Positions 9,407-17,680 of a stretch of DNA of 64,000 bases are shown one piece after another. The notes beneath the pieces are model-generated. The model did not search any database. It worked only from the letters and a program-made list of their open reading frames with translations, and was not told the DNA's origin. Each line of letters starts with the position of its first letter. Position 1 is the first letter of the stretch. Made by a program: the position numbers and the translations under genes. Origin of the DNA: Candidatus Rifleibacterium amylolyticum (GTDB lineage: Bacteria; Muiribacteriota; Ozemobacteria; Ozemobacterales; Ozemobacteraceae); assembly GCA_009917695.1 (NCBI GenBank), contig JAACJG010000010.1:62001-126000 (forward strand), written 5' to 3'.

Positions 9407-11823
9407 AAAGACTGATGTGTGCTGGTCTGTTCTTGTTGATGATGCTTTTTTCGCTGATGGTAGAAGCTCAGGATGCTTATACCATGTCGATACTACGGTC
9501 CGTCCAGATTGTGAGCGATTATGGCAATCCTGTCGATACCTACGAAGATGTTGAACCGATAACCGGCATTAGAATGAATGTTTCGAGCACGGGTTCGGTT
9601 ATTAGTCAGGGTTATCTCAGCAGCACCTTTGGCGGTTTTGCCAGAAAATCGACTGCTGACGACTTCTTCAATCGACTCAACAGCAGCGGGGGACTGATTT
9701 TTTCTACCTCTCCGATGGATTTTGCCAATTTCCTGTTGCAGAATTTTTATCTTGATTCTGGTTATATGAAACGCGATGAAGAAACTGGTGAGGAATTCTG
9801 GAACGATCAGGTAATTCGCCCTCTGACCGGTCTAAGGTTCCGAGATTACGATCGCACAAAAAATCCGCATTATCGCAGATATTTTATGTGTCTGGGTGCT
9901 GATTACAAATACATTGAGCCTTTTACTGAAGAACCTAATGCCATATCATGCCAGGAACACAGAGAATTCTGTGATTATCCGCCTTGCGTCAGGGGAACTC
10001 CCCCATCTCCCCCACCTCCTTCATATGACGACTCTGATGGTGGTGGCGATAATGGCGATGATGGTGACGATGGCGATGATGGCGATGATGGCGACGATGG
10101 TGATGATGGCGACGATGGCGAGGATGGCGACGATGGCGACGATGGTGATGATGGCGACGATGGCGACGATGGCGACGATGGTGATGATGGCGACGATGGT
10201 GGGACTGCTGAGCAACACAATGTGACAGAGCCCAACATCTATAAGAATCTTGCGTCTATTATTGATGATCATATTAAAGATGGCCGTGCTATAACCGAGA
10301 ATCAGAGCGGAATTGAGTTCACAATGAACTTCAAGGATAGGACTCCACCTATAATTGAAGGATGCGTTGATGGTATGTTTCCAGAGCTTGGTGTTGACAG
10401 GCCGGCCACAAGTGGTGACTGGTATCGGGTTGAAGGCCTCAAAATCAAAGACAACTCTGGCGGAAAGATCGGCACAGCGCTGTTGTTGGGTAAGATCGAT
10501 TCAGCTCCCGTAAACACCTGGGCAGACGAAGAACGTTGGGTAATGGAAAAGCCCAGCATAATCGAGTCTGGCGATGAAACCGACCATATTATCATGCCAA
10601 ATTCTTGCCATGGCGCAATGCGTTATACAGTTTACGCCTGGGATAGATATGGCAACCTTAACCCGGGTGACCCCAAGATTTATGATGATGATCCTGAAAA
10701 TTGTTATGGCCTTGGGCCAACAGTCGTAGGTAGCGTCAATGTTAATTTTTCAGGCGAACTGATAGATTGTAATCTGTCAAAACACCCCCTTCAGGCTCGT
10801 GGTTGGCCGATACAGGTTGAATTTCGCACGGCCGACGCTTTTGATGGTGCTTATCTTGCCGATCTGGAGGCTAAGTTGAATTCTGATTTTCGTCGTGGAC
10901 AGGGGTATGTCAACATCAGAGACAACGATCTGCCTAATATCGTTATCAGGCTTGAATCGGTAAAGGATGGCAGTCGTATTTTTTTCCCGCCGGTCATTCC
11001 ACACGGAGATCCAGACTTCACCATAATTCATTCGACAAAATACAAGGCGTCAGCTGCACCTGCCGACATGAACGTTGCTGATTATGTTGAATTTCTTGGC
11101 CCGACGACCTCAATTCCATATTTGAGCAGTAAAATCGAGGATGGCAGTCAGGATATCTATTTCCGAATTTTAGATGTATTTCCCAGCGATGTAATGCATG
11201 CGACAGAAAAAGGCACTTTGATCAGCCGCTACAAAACAAGTCAGGATCCGGAATTTATAAAAAAGCACTTCAGACTCGAGTCTTACGACCAGTCAGATAT
11301 GCGTCAGGCTGATGCCACACAGGATTTTGACACTGAAACCTTTGGTAAGCGCAACAGTTACGGGCGCCGTGCGGTTGCTCTACTGGAACTGCCTGGCGGA
11401 AAAGCGATGATACAGGAGGATGTCGAATATCTTATCGATGTCTGGACTGATGATAATATCAAATGGGCAACCATCGACAGTGCTGGTGCCAAATTAGACA
11501 GTATAGTCCCTATTCCAACCGGTATAAGCAATGGTGAAATTCAGGTGGAAATACCGAATCAGTTCCCGCGCGCCAGTTATCGGGTGCCGATAGATACTCA
11601 GGCGAGCGTAAACGGTAAAATGCGCGTAGTTTTTCGTGAACCCACGCCGGACGGTGTTGCTGGCGCAAATGAAGGCGAGCTTATCAACAGCCGGTTTCCT
11701 TACATAGATGTCAGAGCGACTGATTACGCTGGTCTTGAACGTAGTATTCGGCTTTATCTGAGAGTTACCAACGAAAACCCGAATATCAGGGTAATAGATC
11801 GCAAGCATGAGCAGAACAAGTAG
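9403..11823 (+). CDS. Exported protein with (Gly-Asp-Asp)n collagen-like acidic tract
   Basis: 806 aa, signal peptide; tract GDDGDDGDDG...GEDGDD...GDDGG; overlaps upstream ORF by ATGA. Confidence 0.7.
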   Translation: MKRLMCAGLFLLMMLFSLMVEAQDAYTMSILRSVQIVSDYGNPVDTYEDVEPITGIRMNVSSTGSVISQGYLSSTFGGFARKSTADDFFNRLNSSGGLIFSTSPMDFANFLLQNFYLDSGYMKRDEETGEEFWNDQVIRPLTGLRFRDYDRTKNPHYRRYFMCLGADYKYIEPFTEEPNAISCQEHREFCDYPPCVRGTPPSPPPPSYDDSDGGGDNGDDGDDGDDGDDGDDGDDGDDGEDGDDGDDGDDGDDGDDGDDGDDGDDGGTAEQHNVTEPNIYKNLASIIDDHIKDGRAITENQSGIEFTMNFKDRTPPIIEGCVDGMFPELGVDRPATSGDWYRVEGLKIKDNSGGKIGTALLLGKIDSAPVNTWADEERWVMEKPSIIESGDETDHIIMPNSCHGAMRYTVYAWDRYGNLNPGDPKIYDDDPENCYGLGPTVVGSVNVNFSGELIDCNLSKHPLQARGWPIQVEFRTADAFDGAYLADLEAKLNSDFRRGQGYVNIRDNDLPNIVIRLESVKDGSRIFFPPVIPHGDPDFTIIHSTKYKASAAPADMNVADYVEFLGPTTSIPYLSSKIEDGSQDIYFRILDVFPSDVMHATEKGTLISRYKTSQDPEFIKKHFRLESYDQSDMRQADATQDFDTETFGKRNSYGRRAVALLELPGGKAMIQEDVEYLIDVWTDDNIKWATIDSAGAKLDSIVPIPTGISNGEIQVEIPNQFPRASYRVPIDTQASVNGKMRVVFREPTPDGVAGANEGELINSRFPYIDVRATDYAGLERSIRLYLRVTNENPNIRVIDRKHEQNK
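10045..10203 (+). repeat. 9-nt coding tandem repeat (ggc/ggt gat/gac gat) encoding (GDD)n
   Basis: Direct reading of the repeated ggcgacgatggtgatgatggcgacgat pattern. Confidence 0.95.
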
Positions 11824-12415
11824 ACTGAAAAGTAGCGTGAGCTCCCGCTGCGGGGTTTCGCTGGTCGAAATACTGGTGGCGCTTGTAATAATGGCTCTTG
11901 CAATCTTGCCTGCGATCGGTGCATTTTCGACCTCTTACGGCACCGCTACCCGCCAGATCGAACAGGAAACGGCCCTGAAACTTGGCGAAGCTGTAGTTAA
12001 CGTTCTGCTGACCGTTAACTACGACAAGCTTTTATCTGGCAATCTTGGTGCAGTTCCTCTCAACATTCAGACGCCATCTGGCGACTTCAAGGGTTCACTT
12101 GAATTTTCCGGTATGACCGCGAGCTCAACTTCGGTTGCCATTGGCCGGGCGACTTATTCGGTGAGCGCCTGGGTCAACAGAATATTTCAGGCGCAGAACA
12201 TCGAGGCGCCACACAATGACGCGCTGGTATTCGAATTTCGCAATTTTGACCTGCCGCCAGGCCCACCGCCACCACCACCCCCGCCTCCGGCTCCTCCAGC
12301 ACCGGTAGCTACCTATTCATGCTTTGATGATCTGGTATGTATCAAGGTTCGTGTTGATTATGGGCAACGCGAAGCGGTCGATCTCGAGACATTCAGGGCG
12401 GATATGAGCAGATGA
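11807..12415 (+). CDS. Type IV prepilin-like protein (PilV-like)
   Basis: Prepilin N-terminus 'RCGVSLVEILVALVIMALAILPAIGAF'; Pro-rich 'PPGPPPPPPPPPAPPAPV'. Confidence 0.8.
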   Translation: MSRTSRLKSSVSSRCGVSLVEILVALVIMALAILPAIGAFSTSYGTATRQIEQETALKLGEAVVNVLLTVNYDKLLSGNLGAVPLNIQTPSGDFKGSLEFSGMTASSTSVAIGRATYSVSAWVNRIFQAQNIEAPHNDALVFEFRNFDLPPGPPPPPPPPPAPPAPVATYSCFDDLVCIKVRVDYGQREAVDLETFRADMSR

Positions 12416-12936
12416 TAAAAGTGACAGTAAAAGCCAGGCGTGGGGTGGCAATAGCGGTTGTTCTGGTTTTCTGCACCGCGATACTCACTCTGCTTGGCAT
12501 TTTGCTGATGAATACAAGGCAGCAGCGGGGAACTTTTTCGAAGCAATATGAACAGACCCGGGCTCTTATGGCCGCGCGCTCGGCAGTGCAGCTGGCGATT
12601 TATAAATACCGCGTTCTGCCGTCGGAGTATTATCGTATTCATCAGATGGCGATTGCAGTGAAAGCTGGTGGTGACCCTGCCGAATTCAATATCACCAGAA
12701 TGATCTGGCTGCATGACCTGCAGACCGAACATGCCAATACGCCCGCCGCCAAAATCAAACAGCATCTTGAGGCCGGAGCGGCCGGTATTTTTGATTTCGG
12801 TGTTGAAGAATTCGATCTGGTGTCCCGCACTTTACAGGGGTATAATCAGGATTATCTCAGAGTCAGGGCATGGGGCAGCTTTAACGGTACCCGCAAAACG
12901 CTGGAGGAACTGGTTGAGGTTCAGATTGCGCAATAA
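12412..12936 (+). CDS. PilX/GspK-like pilus assembly protein
   Basis: 'RRGVAIAVVLVFCTAILTLLGILLMNTRQQRGTFSKQYEQTRALMAARSAVQLAIY'; ATGA overlap with upstream prepilin. Confidence 0.6.
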   Translation: MIKVTVKARRGVAIAVVLVFCTAILTLLGILLMNTRQQRGTFSKQYEQTRALMAARSAVQLAIYKYRVLPSEYYRIHQMAIAVKAGGDPAEFNITRMIWLHDLQTEHANTPAAKIKQHLEAGAAGIFDFGVEEFDLVSRTLQGYNQDYLRVRAWGSFNGTRKTLEELVEVQIAQ

Positions 12937-13591
12937 AAGAGCTTTTACCATAATCGAAATCGTCGTTTCGATACTGGTATTTTCTGGCTTTGTGCTCGCT
13001 GTCATGTTCTTATACCGCCGCAGCAGCGATTCGTTTAAAATCACGGCCTGGAAGCAGGAACGGGCCACTCAGGCTGATATCTTCTGGGCGCAGGCCCGCA
13101 AGGCTCTCGAAGAAGCTACTGACCGACTGGAATTTGTACCTGGAGTGATTAATAATCCACCTTTGCTGAAAGAGCCCCGGCCGGTTAAAATTCATCCATC
13201 GCCTGGAGCAGCTCCTGATGGCAATATTCTTGCCTGGAACGTCAGCCGGACAACTTATGACATGGCGGGTTCAAACCACACCAGCGTTCATAACATCTAT
13301 TCAATAGCCAAACAGAAGCGTCGACTGATAATCAATGGTGGTTCAGGTCGGGCTCCTGTGCTCGACGATGTCGTGGCGATTGAATTTATTGTTTCTTCTG
13401 TCACTAAAACTTCGAATAATGCCGAAGAAATCACAGCTGGTATCAACCCAGCTGCAGTTGGCACATTGCTGGAAATTTCAGTGACGCTGGCACCGCCTGA
13501 CGGCTATATCGCCGGTGATCTGAAGATTCCCATCAGCCATAAGTTTCGCCTCAACGTAGCGCCTTTCTCTGATTCGGCGCCAACATACTGA
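12926..13591 (+). CDS. Prepilin-like protein (PilW/PulJ-like), probable TTG start
   Basis: 'LRNKRAFTIIEIVVSILVFSGFVLAVMFLYRRSS' within ORF 12713..13591; likely non-ATG start overlapping the previous gene. Confidence 0.7.
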   Translation: MRNKRAFTIIEIVVSILVFSGFVLAVMFLYRRSSDSFKITAWKQERATQADIFWAQARKALEEATDRLEFVPGVINNPPLLKEPRPVKIHPSPGAAPDGNILAWNVSRTTYDMAGSNHTSVHNIYSIAKQKRRLIINGGSGRAPVLDDVVAIEFIVSSVTKTSNNAEEITAGINPAAVGTLLEISVTLAPPDGYIAGDLKIPISHKFRLNVAPFSDSAPTY

Positions 13592-13594
13592 TTA

Positions 13595-15265
13595 ATGTTT
13601 AAAGGTTGTGATTATCGGGCCAGCCGGCCTTACTGCCTGATGTTGTCCGTCATGGTTTTCGCCGCGACGGCTTCGGTCTATGCCGAAGAACCGCTGGCGC
13701 TTACGGTAGAACCTTCGCCAATAGCCTGGTCGGTGGTTGCCGCACTGGTTGTCGTCATCATAATTCTGCTTGGGGTTCTTCTCGGAGTTTTGAACAAGTC
13801 TCTCGGCCAGGAGGTAAGAATCAAGGCAACTGTCAAAAAGACAGTAGAAGATTCTTATGCCAGAAAGATCAGAAGCGAATATCAGGCCAAACAGGCTATT
13901 CTCGATAAAAAAATCGAGCAGGTGCGGCAGCGCTTTACAATGGTCATGTTGAAGGTTAAGAACCTTCTCGATACGCTCAATCACGACGAGCTGTTCAAAG
14001 CAATCTCAAGTCTGATAGAAGTCGATATTGGCGCCAGCCGTTATATCATGTTTCTCATCGACCCGCAGAAAAATGAGCTCTATCCTTTCCGTTGGCAGGG
14101 CTACGCTGATTCAGCTGTGGAAAAATTTGCCATGGCGGTTGATAACGCGCATGTAATCACTTATGCCCTCAAAAGAAAGCAGACGATCTATCGTGCTGCT
14201 GCAACAAGCGATATTGAGCTGCGCAAGCTGCTCGAAAGAGAACCAGTATCAGACACGCTTGTTGCAATTCCCCTTGTCAGCCAGGATAAAAATTACGGTG
14301 TCGTTCATATTGCCATGTTTGCAGATGGTCACACAGAGATCGATGACAATGAAATCAGATTTCTGTCAACTTTGCCGACTTTTATCGGTGGCGCACTCGC
14401 TAACGCCGATATATTTGTACAAACCCGCGAAGAGCTGACTTCAGCCAAACAGGTGACCGAGCATGAAATTGCCGAAAAGCGTAGATTGCAGGAAATTTTC
14501 TCGCGTTATACCTCGGCCGAACTTATCGACAATCTGCTGAAAGATCCCGATAAAATCGACCTTGGCGGTGTAAACCGGTTTGCTTCAATTTTGTTCAGCG
14601 ACATAGCTGGTTTTACCTCATTCAGCTCGCGCTTGAGCCCGAAAGAGATTGTCGTGCTGATGAACGAATACCTCTCACGCATGACCGAAGTGATTCTCAA
14701 TTACCAGGGCGAAATCGACAAGTTTATCGGTGACGCCATCATGGCACGTTTTGGCGTTCTCAGCGACCTGCCGTATCCTGCTAAAAACGCGGTAGAAGCT
14801 GCCTGCGCCATGATGGAAGAGCTCGAAAATCTGAGTTCTGAATGGGCTACCCGCGGTCTGCAGGGGTTCAATATCAGAGTGGGTATTGCTACCGGTGAGG
14901 TTCTGGCCGGTAATATAGGCTCATCCCGGCGTCAGGAATTTACGGTTATGGGCACCACGGTTAATCTCGCCTCCCGCCTAGAGACTCTTAACAAAGAACT
15001 TGGCACCCGCATACTGGTCGATGAGGTGACTTTTGCTCAGCTGCCGCGTGGCATAAAACACCAGAAGCGCGAAAACGTGAGGATTCGCGGCCTTGACACG
15101 CCGGTTACCATTTACGAAATTCTCGAACAGGTAAAACCCGCCAAAATTGTATCGATACAACCAAAGCTAGATCAGCTTGCCAGCCGTGGCAGCCAGCCAG
15201 CCGACACCCAGCCTGAAGCGCCGGTTTCACCCGTTCCTGGTATCAAGAGGCCTGATGGCAGCTGA
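13595..15265 (+). CDS. Membrane-anchored GAF-domain class III adenylate/guanylate cyclase
   Basis: N-terminal signal/TM, GAF-like region, cyclase motif 'RFASILFSDIAGFTSFSSRLSPKEIVVLMNEYLSRMTEVILNYQGEIDKFIGDAIMARFG', 'FTVMGTTVNLASRLE'. Confidence 0.9.
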   Translation: MFKGCDYRASRPYCLMLSVMVFAATASVYAEEPLALTVEPSPIAWSVVAALVVVIIILLGVLLGVLNKSLGQEVRIKATVKKTVEDSYARKIRSEYQAKQAILDKKIEQVRQRFTMVMLKVKNLLDTLNHDELFKAISSLIEVDIGASRYIMFLIDPQKNELYPFRWQGYADSAVEKFAMAVDNAHVITYALKRKQTIYRAAATSDIELRKLLEREPVSDTLVAIPLVSQDKNYGVVHIAMFADGHTEIDDNEIRFLSTLPTFIGGALANADIFVQTREELTSAKQVTEHEIAEKRRLQEIFSRYTSAELIDNLLKDPDKIDLGGVNRFASILFSDIAGFTSFSSRLSPKEIVVLMNEYLSRMTEVILNYQGEIDKFIGDAIMARFGVLSDLPYPAKNAVEAACAMMEELENLSSEWATRGLQGFNIRVGIATGEVLAGNIGSSRRQEFTVMGTTVNLASRLETLNKELGTRILVDEVTFAQLPRGIKHQKRENVRIRGLDTPVTIYEILEQVKPAKIVSIQPKLDQLASRGSQPADTQPEAPVSPVPGIKRPDGS

Positions 15266-15404
15266 CCCCGGTAATTTACGTGCAAGAGCATAAACCGCAG
15301 ATTACACTGATTTACGCAGATTTTTACAAAAGCTGATTCAGAATTGCAGAGGCTGAAGACGGGATTGCTTTTTCAAATGTATAAGGCCATCCATGGCCAA
15401 AAAG

Positions 15405-15475
15405 CCAGCTCTGAGCTAATCTTTCTGTCTGTGAGATTGCTTCCTGCTTCGGCTATGCCTCGCAGTCGCAATGAC
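15405..15475 (-). repeat. Dispersed repeat of GTCATTGCGA...AAGCAATCTC type
   Basis: Reverse complement TGTCATTGCGACTGCGAGGCATAGCCGAAGCAGGAAGCAATCTC...GATTAGCTCAGAGCTGG matches parts of 53532..53648. Confidence 0.75.
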
Positions 15476-15507
15476 AGATCATACACAGATTTAATATTGC
15501 CAGACAA

Positions 15508-16560
15508 TTACAGGCTGTATTGCTGGTTGAAAAACTTCTCGCAGGGGTTTTTGATCAAATAAGCCAGTAGATTACCGGTTTTATGGGCCTTGAGAATTGC
15601 CATCGGCGTTCTCAGATTGTTCTGCTCGGGCTTTAAAAGACTTATCAGCAGCTTATGGCCGGTGATGTCGGGGTTGAATCTTTTCGGGAAGCCCTCGTCG
15701 CGTGAAAGCGCCGGAGCGGCATTTGCCCAGAAGTTGTCGGTTGAAGCATCGAGATTGTTGATGCGGGCAACCGTATACTCATGCGTGGCCAGTCGATCGA
15801 GTATCGGTTCGAGCGCGCGCACCGTCGATGGATAAATGTCGTGCAATAACAGGGCACCACCGCGCAGTCTTCCGCTGGACATGCCCAGCTGTCGCTCGGT
15901 TTGCTGCAAAATGCTGGCTTCACTTTTCTGCAGCCAGTCTTTTGGGTCAATTGTCCAGAGCACGACTTTCATGCCGCGCTGGCGTGAAGCAGCCAGTACT
16001 TTGCTGTTCATGGCGCCATAGGGCGGGCGCAGATATTGCGGCTGGGCGCCGGTTATGCTTTCGATGAGGCGACTGGTGCGGTCGAGTTCTTCGTTGAGAG
16101 CGCTGTCGCTCAGCTGCGCCAGATTTTTGTGGCTGTAGGAGTGATTGCCGATCAGGTGCCCTTCATCATGAATCTGTTTTACCAGTTCAGGGTATTTGGC
16201 TGCCTGTAGCCCAAGTACAAAGAAAATTGCCTGAACCCGTCGCCGCTTGAGAATTTCCAGAACTTTTGGGGTTGTGCGTGGATGTGGGCCGTCATCGAAG
16301 GTAAGAACAACTTTTCTGGTGTCTGCCAGAAGTTTGACCAGCTTCGGACGGTTGAAATCGTCATTGGAACTGACGATAGAATCATCGATCAATTCTTTTT
16401 CACTGTAGAGTTGCTGGCTTATCGAGCTGCGATCAGCCTGATAAAATTCTCCGGTTGCCACTGTGTCGATCGTCAGCAGGTCAGCTTGCAAAGCCGCAGC
16501 AGAAGAGATCAACATCAACAGACCGACAAAAATACGAACAGCAGTGAAATTATTGTTCAT
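15508..16560 (-). CDS. Polysaccharide deacetylase (NodB homology family)
   Basis: 'KVVLTFDDGPHPRTTPKVLEILKRRRVQAIFFVLG...GHLIGNHSYSHKNLAQL...YLRPPYGAMN...VVLWTIDPKDW'. Confidence 0.93.
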   Translation of the reverse strand: MNNNFTAVRIFVGLLMLISSAAALQADLLTIDTVATGEFYQADRSSISQQLYSEKELIDDSIVSSNDDFNRPKLVKLLADTRKVVLTFDDGPHPRTTPKVLEILKRRRVQAIFFVLGLQAAKYPELVKQIHDEGHLIGNHSYSHKNLAQLSDSALNEELDRTSRLIESITGAQPQYLRPPYGAMNSKVLAASRQRGMKVVLWTIDPKDWLQKSEASILQQTERQLGMSSGRLRGGALLLHDIYPSTVRALEPILDRLATHEYTVARINNLDASTDNFWANAAPALSRDEGFPKRFNPDITGHKLLISLLKPEQNNLRTPMAILKAHKTGNLLAYLIKNPCEKFFNQQYSL

Positions 16561-16726
16561 GCAAAAATTATCGGCAATAAAAGCTACAGTGCTTACTGAA
16601 GATTTATTGTAGCCAGAAGTTTTCGTTAAGAGTTCTGGGATTTTCAGCTTTGTTGTTTATCTTATTGCATCGGGGCTGTTATAATTGGCCAGTCTTTTTG
16701 CAAATTCTTTCTCAGTCGGGAACTCG

Positions 16727-17680
16727 ATGCGCAAAAATTTATTATTGCCAATATTTGCTTTGCTGCTGCTTATACAGCTGATTGCCAGCCCGGTGGCCGC
16801 TGCCACCAGGGTGTTTCTCTGCTCGCGCCTTGAATTCACCCCGGCCCTGCTCGATATGTTGCGGCGTTCATTTTCCAGAAAACTCGGCATAAACGACACA
16901 ATAATTCTTCAGCCGCTCGATCGCAGCAGCAATGTTGACCTCGATGCTTCCGGCAGCCTTGTTCTCATCGAACACGGCATGGATACCTCGTTTTTGCCAG
17001 AAGGCTACAGCCGGGCCAACAATCATATTGATCTTGTCTGGGCTCTGGTCGCAAGTATGCGTATTCCAGGACTGCCGATAACTCAGCCGGTAGATGGTGA
17101 ACGATTTGCCGCTCTCCTGCGCGATCTCAAGCAACAATCACCTGAACGTTATCCATGGTTTGAGTCGTTAAACTCCAGGGTTACTCTGAGAAATTTCGAC
17201 GTTCTTTTTAGTGCTTCAGCCAGGCCTGACAACAATGCGGCGCCGGCAGTTGCCAGCGCCGCTGAACAAGCATTCTGGCAGCAGTCGGATGCAATCATAT
17301 ATCTGTATCGTGCTATTGAAGAACACCTGTTGAATCCTTTTTCGATCGAGGCCGATCTTGGCCTGGCAATGAATGTTTTTGAGGCTGACGATGCGATGTT
17401 TGTTTCGCAGTGGATTCCCGCTGAATTTCTCGATGATGAACGTCTGTGTCGTGAGAATCTCGGTAAAGTCAGGTTGTTGCCATTTCCGGTGTTTTCCAAT
17501 CAGAAGTATCTGCGCATAAGACTCTGCCTGTACAGTCAACCGACCCAGAATCTGAATACAGCTGAAGAAGTGCACGAACCTGATGATCGTTTTATCGATC
17601 TCGATTATGTCGCTGACATGGAATGGATTGAAAAGAAGTCGGCAGACAGGTATGATGCCCTCATTATAGGTGGGTTCTGA
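16727..17680 (+). CDS. Exported protein of unknown function, likely accessory to the adjacent kinase
   Basis: MRKNLLLPIFALLLLIQLIASPVAAATRVF signal peptide; stop overlaps start of kinase gene. Confidence 0.6.
   Translation: MRKNLLLPIFALLLLIQLIASPVAAATRVFLCSRLEFTPALLDMLRRSFSRKLGINDTIILQPLDRSSNVDLDASGSLVLIEHGMDTSFLPEGYSRANNHIDLVWALVASMRIPGLPITQPVDGERFAALLRDLKQQSPERYPWFESLNSRVTLRNFDVLFSASARPDNNAAPAVASAAEQAFWQQSDAIIYLYRAIEEHLLNPFSIEADLGLAMNVFEADDAMFVSQWIPAEFLDDERLCRENLGKVRLLPFPVFSNQKYLRIRLCLYSQPTQNLNTAEEVHEPDDRFIDLDYVADMEWIEKKSADRYDALIIGGF

Noticed and set aside
10045-10203. Possible CRISPR array
   Set aside because: In-frame 9-nt tandem coding repeat with no spacers and no cas genes nearby.
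9975-10238. Ser/Pro-rich antisense ORF (SSPSSPSSP...) and the frame-shifted Met/Thr-rich ORFs at 9896..10272
   Set aside because: Products of the 9-nt GDD-coding repeat read in other frames.
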